From Dolomedes plantarius (taxonomy: Eukaryota > Arthropoda > Arachnida > Araneae > Dolomedidae): a stretch of 64,000 bases of DNA. Shown piece after piece: positions 56,616 to 64,000 of this stretch. The stretch is taken from assembly GCA_907164885.2 (NCBI GenBank), contig OU015492.1, positions 196,246,960 to 196,310,959 of the forward strand, written 5' to 3'. Under the pieces are notes generated by a model. The model did not search any database. It worked only from the letters and a program-made list of their open reading frames with translations, and was not told where the DNA came from. The position numbers and the translations under genes were made by a program. Position 1 is the stretch's first letter; every line of letters begins with the position of its first letter.

Positions 56616-57920
56616 CAGGGTGGCTAATAAATACTGTAACACTCCAAAAAATAAGAGTTAATTTTAATAGTTTCGAAAAACAATTTATCTATCTATTTGT
56701 GTGATTGGCAACTTTTTGTAAACGCAGACGATTTTTGTTTAAAGTAAAACATGTAGAATATTTTTAAAGATGGAAGCCAAAAGGTTAATGGTTAAACAGC
56801 TTTTTGATCGCGGATTTTCTGCAGGTAAAATATTTAAGCAATTAAAATGCCTTAGTTTTAATAGGACGTTTATATATAGGACTATAAATCGATTATTGGA
56901 TACCAATAGCTGTAAAGATCGACCAAGGTCCGGTCGTCCACGCACTGTTCGTACAAAAGAACGTATCAAAAGAATTCGTGGAAAGATACGAAGAAATCCA
57001 CAAGGTTCTGCAAATAAAATGGCTGCAGAAGAGAACATCAGTCGCAGAACTATGCAACTTATCATAAATGAAGACCTGGGTTTTCGCCCTTATCGCAAAA
57101 GAAAAGTTCAAGGGTTGACTACTGCACAAATAGTAAAAAGGTTACAAAGATGTAAGAAATTGCTGAACCGGCACGGTAGCAAAAGAGTTGAAAAAATAAT
57201 TTTCTCTGATGAGATGCTGTTTTGTACAGAACAAAGTTATAATGCTAAAAATGATGTTGTATATTCAGCAACCTTCGAGGATATACCTGAAAATCTTCGA
57301 ACTGTTAAACGCTTTCAGAACAAGAATTCTGTTATGGTTTGGGCTGCAGTGTCACACAATGGAAAACTGCCTCTGAAATTCATCGATAAAGGGATAAAAA
57401 TCAATGCTGAATATTACAAACAGGAAGTATTGGCTACACATTTATTACCACATGCTAACAGATTGTATCCCAAAAAGAATTGGATATTTCAGCAAGGTTT
57501 TTCACCGTCCCACCGATCCAAAACAACACAGGAATGGCTCCATGCCAATTGCCCGAAGTTTATCAAGCAAGAAGATTGGCCACCTTCTTCACCAGATCTA
57601 AATCCTTTAGACTATTGCATTTGGGGGATTTTAGAGTCTAAAGTAAATGCTAAGCAGCACAGAAGTTTGGACTCCCTCAAAGCTTCCATACGGAGTGAAT
57701 GGGACAAATTACCTCATAAAATGATTCGTGCCGCAATAGGACAGTGGCGTAAGAGATTATCTTTAGTAATCGATAAAGATGGCGGTCGATTCGAGTAAAA
57801 TTATTTCATGGTAAACTTTCATGTATAATGTTAATAATATTGTTGTATTTCCCATTTTCTATTTCATCTGTGTGTAATTAAATGATTCGATATTTGTCAC
57901 AGTATTTATTAGCCACCCTG
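56616..57920 (+). mobile_element. mariner element, structurally complete
   Basis: The 1305-bp element has matching terminal inverted repeats starting CAGGGTGGCTAATAAATACT (22 bp identical) between TA dinucleotides (56614-56615 and 57921-57922). The transposase ORF occupies the interior with about 154 bp of leader and 122 bp of trailer, normal for mariner. It is the best-preserved autonomous-type element in the window. Confidence 0.95.
56770..57798 (+). CDS. mariner transposase, full-length ORF, catalytic Asp replaced by Gly
   Basis: The 342-codon frame starts at an ATG (MEAKRLMVKQLFDRGFSAGK), and the length is normal for the family. Order: N-terminal helix-turn-helix (about 1-50), hinge SGRPRT (54-59), second DNA-binding part (about 60-110, ISRRTMQLIINEDLG), and a DDD catalytic core. 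The first Asp is D147 in IIFSDEMLF. The second position is G243 in WIFQQGFSPSH (codon GGT where GAT is expected). The third is D281 in SPDLNPLDYCIWG. The gap between 243 and 281 is 37 residues, i.e. DD37D, as in the maT group of mariners. In an active enzyme it would cut and paste DNA at TA sites in the nucleus; loss of the metal-binding Asp should abolish cleavage while DNA binding could remain. No stop or frameshift is present. Confidence 0.93.
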   Translation: MEAKRLMVKQLFDRGFSAGKIFKQLKCLSFNRTFIYRTINRLLDTNSCKDRPRSGRPRTVRTKERIKRIRGKIRRNPQGSANKMAAEENISRRTMQLIINEDLGFRPYRKRKVQGLTTAQIVKRLQRCKKLLNRHGSKRVEKIIFSDEMLFCTEQSYNAKNDVVYSATFEDIPENLRTVKRFQNKNSVMVWAAVSHNGKLPLKFIDKGIKINAEYYKQEVLATHLLPHANRLYPKKNWIFQQGFSPSHRSKTTQEWLHANCPKFIKQEDWPPSSPDLNPLDYCIWGILESKVNAKQHRSLDSLKASIRSEWDKLPHKMIRAAIGQWRKRLSLVIDKDGGRFE

Positions 57921-57922
57921 TA

Positions 57923-58119
57923 GTTAGTTTATTTCCCAGAAGTGAGAACATCTTTTATTTCGAGGTGACCTTACTTTAAAATTTCATAAAAGAAACAATA
58001 TTGCGCCCTTGAAACAATATCAAAATATATTATTCTTAGGCGTCAGTATGATGTTTGAGGGCCTCGTGCGTAATTCTGTTGAGTTCCTTGTGAAAGGAAT
58101 CCTGTGAAATGCCAATTGT
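57923..58119. other. Short non-coding interval
   Basis: Nothing seen. Confidence 0.5.
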
Positions 58120-58692
58120 GGCACCACTGCTAATCAGGGAATAGAAAGATTCTAATATATCTGGAATCAGGGCTAAGCCCATATTAATTCAACTACGATA
58201 AACCTGGGTTCCAAAGCTTCCTTTTCCTATTCCACTTGATATAAGAAGTTTAGATAATAAAGTTGCTGACGACATTGAAACAAGAAGCCCTTGTTGAATA
58301 GCACAGATTACGAGAAATACAGGTGCCATTTTTTAGGAAAGCTCAGAATCATGTTTTTGCTTCTAGTTCTACAACTTGGAAACACAGAGGGCTTTTGCTT
58401 TCCGATGGCACCACTGCTAATAAGGTAATAGAAAGATTCTAATATATCTGGAATCAGGGCTAAGCCCATATTAAATCAACTACGATAAACCTGGGTTCCA
58501 AAGCTTCCTGTTCCTATTCCACTTGATATAAGAAGTTTTGATAATAAAGTTGCTGACGACATTGAAACAAGAAGCCCTTGTTGAATAGCACAGATTACGA
58601 GAAATACAGGCGCCATTTTTTAGAAAAGCTCATAATCATGTTTTTGCTTCTAGTTCTACAACTTGGAAACACAGAGGGCTTTTGCTTTCCGT
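58120..58692. repeat. 287-bp tandem duplication
   Basis: GGCACCACTGCTAATCAGGG at 58120 and its near-copy at 58407 start two units of 287 bp, nearly identical. They run through AGATTCTAATATATCTGGAA, CTACGATAAACCTGGGTTCC and GAGGGCTTTTGCTTTCCG. After the second unit the sequence departs (TGTGAATGCGG). High identity implies a recent duplication. Confidence 0.93.
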
Positions 58693-58796
58693 GTGAATGC
58701 GGTATTAAGGACACAAACGTTTTTGCATCAGAAAGAACTGGCTTTACAGGAAATCAATGTCGTAAGGTGCAGAAAATACAGATTTACAGTTATTAG
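58638..58796 (+). CDS. Possible small secreted peptide ORF (weak)
   Basis: An in-frame ATG at 58638 starts MFLLLVLQLGNTEG, which has the shape of a signal peptide. It is followed by a short segment with four Cys (C-x2-C-x-C, then one near the end) and a stop at 58796. The frame stays open upstream to 58578. In the first copy of the 287-bp duplication the same leader is followed by PMAPLLIR and a stop, so only the second copy continues. No splice or promoter evidence; I do not assign a family. A chance hydrophobic frame is quite possible. Confidence 0.25.
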   Translation: MFLLLVLQLGNTEGFCFPCECGIKDTNVFASERTGFTGNQCRKVQKIQIYSY

Positions 58797-60028
58797 TAAT
58801 TCCTTAAGTTAACTTAATATTTAATCAAATGGTATCTACTGTTCTACTATTCAAACAGGGAGAAATACCTTTGTTCCCATTTGGCGTTTTTTTACTCGGT
58901 GTGTTAAAATTATAGGAAATGAAAACGCTATAAATTATAAAATTAAAATAGACTGACAAAGCTAGTGCTATTAGATAAAAAAACTTTTACATGCAAATAA
59001 TCATCGCAGATATTAAAGTTTTAAATTTTATTTGTAAATTTTTAATTTACTTCTTAGGAGCATATTTTTCCTTTTTTCAAGAGAAAGATTTTACTTTCTT
59101 ATATAGCTTCTAGTTTAAAGATATTAAACATGAAGATTCTTGTGTTGTTTCTTTTTAATTAACTGAGTTAAACTGGCCCTCCAGAAATAAATTTGTCACC
59201 ATGAATGGAGATATTGCGTTAGCTTCTCGGCTAATACGAAATATTTCATTACCAAGTAATATTGATATTTGTATGAAGAGCAATTTTCTTTAACCTAATT
59301 GTAAGTACAGGTGGTCGTGTCACTAGTTGTAATGACATAATTTGCTTCATGAAAAACAAAACGGTTAATAGAGACTGCAATTTTAGGGCTTTCTAGCATC
59401 AAAGTTCTGAAAAATACGAAACATATTCAAATAAAGACAAGGACTGTTAGAGGATAAAGTGTATGAGTTTCATTGTGGTGGAAATTTATTGATGTATAAA
59501 AAATTCGACGTCATTAAACGAATTATACAAACGAAAATTAAAATTATGACTCATTTAATGGAAATAGAAAAGTACTTTCCTCCCCAAACTTAGTATTTAA
59601 TTTTAATTATTTTTTTTCCTAATCAATGCAAAATTGCGGAATATTTGGTAAATAAATAAAAATCTACTTTTAAGAACACTTTGCAAACTTTTAATTGCTG
59701 AGTGTTCAAGGAATCATAGATTTTTTATTCAAAATATTTTATGTGTGTTTATTATTTTATTATTACTAGATGCTGTCCTAAGTTCTCATAATATATATAT
59801 AAAATAAATTAAAAAATAATTTGCCGGCTAAGCATTTATTCAACAATTCATTTTGCTTAAGAATCATGAGTATATAACAACAAAGTTAAGTTCAAAATAA
59901 AAGATTGGAGTCAACATTGTTACACAATACCTTAACCTTCTTAGGAATATAATACCACAAAACTTATCTTCAAATAATAACCCGTGAGAGATCACGTAGA
60001 GGATTCTCTGCGGACATGCTGGTATTAT
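58797..60028. other. Non-coding AT-rich stretch
   Basis: No recognised feature. Confidence 0.5.
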
Positions 60029-60165
60029 AGGCTTTAGCGTCAAGAGTAGGAGAAATAGCCGACAGTGCAAGAAAGTAGTGTTTGGACAGGCCTTAAGTGT
60101 CGTCAAAAGCATTTATTTTCAGCTGATGGCAGCCCTCTGCTCTTTTCGCACTAACTCTTTTTTTA
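60029..60165. repeat. Diverged dispersed repeat, member C
   Basis: GGCTTTAGCGTCAAGAGTAG, then AAGTAGTGTTTGGACAGGCC and TTAAGTGTCGTCAAAAGCA, aligns with gaps to 22160-22325. The minus-strand frame here (59864-60112) is not recognised. Confidence 0.4.
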
Positions 60166-60903
60166 TGCATCTCTTGGGTCAATAGTTGAATAATCTTTTT
60201 TTTTTTGGGTCGTGAATATATTTAAGCTGCATTTGATGGTATACTTATTAGAAGTAAAAAATAATGTCATGCAAGTAAAACAACCTTTTTATCTCTATCA
60301 ATAAAGCGAAAAAAACCTGCTGCATAAAACTTATTGCTTTGGAACTAATGTATGCTGGAACCCCTTTACGAGCCACTATAAAATGCAAAATACAAACTGA
60401 GCTTTAATTTTTTGGAAATAATGTTGAGTCGTTAAAGAAAAAAATTTTCTTAAAAGAATACAAAGTTGGGCTTGTGTGTTTATTAAAATTACAATATATA
60501 CAGCCTTAAATTTAAGAAATTACAGAATTTTAAAATACAGGATGTAAGGATTGAAATTCGATATTTTTCTTAAGACATCGCATCTATCAAATTTGGAGTA
60601 GTTTTGAAAATTTGTTGGGGTAGAGGTTAGTTTAGGAAGGGGGAAAAGAGTACCAGCACGTGGCTGGGGAATGCACTGTGAGAAGATAAGTAATTCAGCG
60701 GTCAGGTATCTTGCATGCAACTAGCCCCTGAATATCGTCCACATCTTGAGGATGGATTACTCGATGTTTCAAAATTGGCACCCCTAAGCTCTTGAGGAAG
60801 ATTATAAACTCATTATGTCAGCTACTTGTGGGTATACACAATTTCATTTTAGGGAATCAACAAGATTTGAAATAATCATTTCTCATATTTGAGAGTCAAA
60901 AGC

Positions 60904-60905
<2 letters not shown>
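60166..60905. other. Non-coding stretch
   Basis: Nothing recognised; the 66-codon minus frame at 60520-60720 has no motif. Confidence 0.5.

Positions 60906-60951
<46 letters not shown>
60906..60951. repeat. (AT)n microsatellite
   Basis: About 44 bp of uninterrupted AT dinucleotides. Confidence 0.96.
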
Positions 60952-60952
<1 letters not shown>

Positions 60953-61680
60953 CGCGTCTTCTTAAATTACTTTTAAAGCATATTCTCTTTTTAATAAAGT
61001 ACAACCCCTTTTTCAAATTGTAACCTAAAAATAATGTAAGTTATAATTTATATTTACCATGCCGATTATTAGGCAGGTATTTGAAATATTTGAACTCAAT
61101 AACATCCAAATAATATCTGGTCTGAACCGAAGGACTCATTAAATTTGTATGTAATAAATAAGTCCTGTTTTTAAATTCTTTCTTTTTAATGAAACGCATA
61201 TCTAGCAGGCGCGTGATCTAGCACCCGGGAGAACCACGGTGTGGGCACGTTAACTCCACGAAACTAAATTCGCCCAATAAATAATGAGTAATTTCAGCCC
61301 CCTGGTGGCAAGATCATCAAACAGTCATTAATATTTGCCTGAATAGAAGACTTCTCTCTCCTTTTTCTAACTTAACTCTGTTATGTAAGCACTGCTGTTT
61401 TCCCGTCCCGTCCTGTTGCGGACGTCCCATCTCCACTGATATTATGTAAGGCCACGTCACTTCTCTTCACTCCTAACTTTTGCATGTGGCTACTGCAATC
61501 TCTTAGAATCATGTCTTTTCCAGTAAAGTTATGTGGCCACAACAGCTTGCTTGATAACAAATAAATACGTCTATGGAATACGTCTATGTTTCCCTCCTAA
61601 ATTTTCTAAGAGTTGAGCTGGATCAACACTTCAGACGACTGCAACTCCAAGTTATACGCAGCAATTCATTCAATTGTGAT
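60952..61680. other. Non-coding stretch with a SINE scrap and a CTCF-like site
   Basis: 61205-61290 shares GTGTGGGCACGTTAACTCC with the SINE at 34412-34773 (ATGGGCACGTTAAATCC), so it is probably a SINE fragment. A vertebrate-type CTCF motif is at 61295-61311 (separate entry). Confidence 0.4.
61295..61311 (-). promoter_or_regulatory. CTCF-like motif
   Basis: The minus strand reads TTGCCACCAGGGGGCTG, a near-perfect match to the CTCF core CCASYAGRKGGC known from vertebrates and largely conserved in arthropods. Occupancy is unknown. Confidence 0.35.
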
Positions 61681-61682
61681 CA

Positions 61683-61685
<3 letters not shown>

Positions 61686-61728
<43 letters not shown>

Positions 61729-61730
61729 TA
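61686..61730. repeat. (TC)n-(AC)n microsatellite
   Basis: A TC run then an AC run, immediately left of the Tc1 insertion at TA (61731-61732). Ser-Leu and His-Thr frames here are artefacts of it. Confidence 0.96.
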
Positions 61731-61732
61731 TA

Positions 61733-62992
61733 CAGGTGGTTATCAAAATAATGGAAACACCTATCAATATTAGTGGTATTTATGAATGTGCTTCGTATTC
61801 CTTAAAAAACAAGTCTGGCCACCGGTATTTTATTATATAATATAGTGTATGCATTATTCTGCTTTCAGGTAGCTGTAATGAAGCTAAGGGTATCGTGCTT
61901 TTGGGAGGAACAGCGTAAAATATCAAACTTTTAGACCTTGCGAAAAGGGCAAATTGTTGGAGCGCCTTTAAATTGGAGGAGCTGTTACTGTAACCCCCAG
62001 GCTAATGGGTGTTTTTTGAGCTATGGTATCGAAAGTCATGATAACATACAAAGTGCATGGAAAAACAATCTTTGCCAAACAGAATAGTGGACGAAAGGGA
62101 GAGCTGAGTGAAAGAGACGGACCAGGTATTGAAGCGGATTGTGACATGAAGAAAGAAAACAACTACAACTAAAATGACCGAAGAGCTCAATCTACATCTG
62201 CATGTTCCGGTATCAACCATTTGACGTAGAAGGGAACTTCAAAAACAAAGCAAAGAGTAGCTATTCCCAAGCCACTTGTAATAGATGTCAATACAAAATA
62301 TCGTCCACAATGGTACCACGAGAGTAAATCCTGGGCAAGTAATATGTCGAAAAACGGCATTTGGTCTGACGAATCATTGTTCGCATTGTTCCTTGCAACA
62401 GGACGTGCGTAAGTCTGGAGAACACCCACACAAGCGTAATATTCTGGCTGTCTCATCTCAACTGTTAATCATGGAGGTAGATCTATCAGGGTTTGGGATG
62501 ACATCTCATGGTTTGCTTCAGGCCCTATTGTAACCCTAAAAGGGATATTAAATAGGAAGGACTATGTTGAAATTATAGCTCACTAGTCCATCCTATGGTT
62601 CAAACATTGTTTCTTGCAAGGGATGGCGTTCTCCAGGATGATAATTCCCTTATACATACAGCTAAATCTATCAAGTATTGGTTTGAAGAGCATGAAAAAG
62701 AAATCAAATATCTTATCTTGCCCTGTACAATCCCCCCGAATATATATCATCCAACCACTGTGATCTGTATAAGCGGACAGAGCCAGGTATCGATATCCAT
62801 CACAGCATCTCTACATGAACTTTCATGATTTTTCCCTGAAGAATGGTTTAATATATTCTTAACAACTATTCATGACTTGTATAATCCAATTCCAAGGTGA
62901 ATCATGTGGCATTTAATGACAAATTTGATCCTGCGCCGTATTACTAAAGGTTTTCCTGATGTTTCATAATGTTTCCATTTGATAACCACCTG
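61733..62992 (+). mobile_element. Tc1-like element, degenerate
   Basis: Terminal inverted repeats start CAGGTGGTTATCAAA on both sides, between TA dinucleotides (61731-61732 and 62993-62994). Length 1260 bp. The interior is a heavily mutated transposase (separate entry). Confidence 0.88.
61900..62830 (+). pseudogene. Tc1-like transposase, many stops and frameshifts
   Basis: Recognisable pieces are KGQIVGAPLNWRS (helix-turn-helix, near 61947), LNLHLHVPVSTI-like codons near 62187, and HPMVQTLFLARDGVLQDDNS (from about 62592) followed by LIHTAKSIKYWFEEHEKEIK. The last piece holds the second catalytic Asp region (LQDDN). The third catalytic region is not readable. Stops break every frame, so it is an old, dead copy and clearly more decayed than the Tc1 at 37020-37705. 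Confidence 0.85.
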
Positions 62993-62994
62993 TA

Positions 62995-64000
62995 AATATA
63001 GATATGTATAGATATAAGACAGAAACTTCAAAAATGCCCTGTTCTAAAATAATATTACATTAGAGCAACATCATTAAGTTTGGTAATGGTTAAAATACTT
63101 ATTACATTTCAAATGTCACAAACATTTTACTCTGGGAATGTGTAATATATAAGAGGCAGCATTGGAAAAAAATCGAAAAAGTATAGCCGATGCTGTAATA
63201 CTATATAACAGTTATATTTTGGACCCAGGACTCAAACAACTGAAAATGTCCATATCTAAGTCAACAATAGGAACAATAAAACAGTAACTCTTATATGGGT
63301 TTAAATGGAAACAAAATGATTTTTATGTAAAATAAATATCACGGAATCTGTGTTCTGTGAAAAGAGATATATCTCTACATGATAAACACTATAAATAAAT
63401 CTACTAAGGTATTGTTTTTCAGTTTTCAGTTTATTTCATATAATTTAAAAACGTAATGTACTATCACTCTTATGGTATCTTTACACAATCGTATAAATCA
63501 CCACTCGTTGATGCATTTATGTTGTGCCCGAGAGAAAATATGAAATATAGGCTAGTCAAAATTACATGTAAAATACGTATATGATATATTATTTTAAACC
63601 ACCATTTCGATTTTTGAATCGTAAGACTTTTACAATTTAATCTCATCCTTCCATACGGTATTAATTAGTTAATCAATACACAATTCCTTCTTTTCCTGGA
63701 GAATATCGCCTCTGAAACAGAAAATTGTTTTCGTTCTTTCTTCTGGTGAATTCTTTTGATTTATTGCTTCAAATACCCATAACAGATTTAATTAACTTTT
63801 TAAAATGGGCGAACGAAAACTGCAGGAATTACAGATTGCTATGAAGTCCTCAATTCTTCCGAAAAAAGAAAAATTTGTCTCGACATCATTTTTTCTTTTC
63901 AATTTTAAATCCCTTACAACGTAACTTGAAAGTATAGAACTTATAGCCCAGTGCATGCCGTCCTTCATTTATTTTAATTATCTGGAATAACTAATACGTA
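62995..64000. other. Non-coding stretch to window end
   Basis: No recognised feature. Confidence 0.5.

Overview
The window reads as AT-rich, repeat-dominated, non-coding eukaryotic DNA from an arthropod. The transposase fragments resemble those I associate with spiders and other chelicerates; that attribution is from memory and was not searched. I find no complete host gene, rRNA gene, functional tRNA gene, CRISPR array or bacterial-type operon. The longest intact reading frame (342 codons, 56770-57798) is a mariner-family transposase. Two short stretches could be host exons (25146-25297 and 53328-53366), but neither is recognised and both are weak. Much of the window is probably intergenic or deep intronic.

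Layout. 1-9.5 kb: a 105-bp tandem repeat, three hAT-type MITEs with perfect 8-bp target duplications (945-1234, 4905-5221, 5926-6446), a Helitron-like element (2948-3755) and a TTAA-flanked foldback element (7372-8078). 9.5-16 kb: a TA-flanked MITE with long arms, a piggyBac-like MITE, a truncated hAT MITE, and an internally deleted mariner (14820-15776). 17-25 kb: a TIR element (17122-18985) full of an iterated internal motif and containing a second TTAA-family fragment, then three more Helitron-like copies, two of them joined head to tail with no intervening base (24299/24300). 25.7-31.6 kb: a TTAA-flanked 1.6-kb element with a 164-codon ORF, a tRNA-like/Helitron-end fragment, a hAT MITE, a 1.64-kb TTAA element and a 256-bp direct repeat. 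34-38 kb: tRNA-related SINEs, a probable solo LTR and a broken Tc1 element.

41.4-44.2 kb is a chain of three TIR elements separated by (TA)n: a MITE, a mariner-like element with about 265-bp terminal inverted repeats, and a hAT MITE. 44.7-50 kb has a Helitron (44726-45521), an ORF with a 45-residue tandem duplication, and a second long-TIR mariner-like element (48667-49998, about 320-bp arms). 55-63 kb has the second, inverted copy of the satellite-bearing hAT MITE (55084-55547), the mariner with the full-length ORF (56616-57920), a 287-bp tandem duplication, and a degenerate Tc1 (61733-62992).

No set of genes here works together as a pathway. The content is the record of several DNA-transposon groups (mariner/Tc1, hAT, piggyBac or other TTAA-inserting elements, Helitron) with minor SINE and LTR input. 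Every transposase seen is inactive by sequence. In the two best-preserved ones the second catalytic aspartate is substituted (Gly in 56770-57798, Tyr near 43091).
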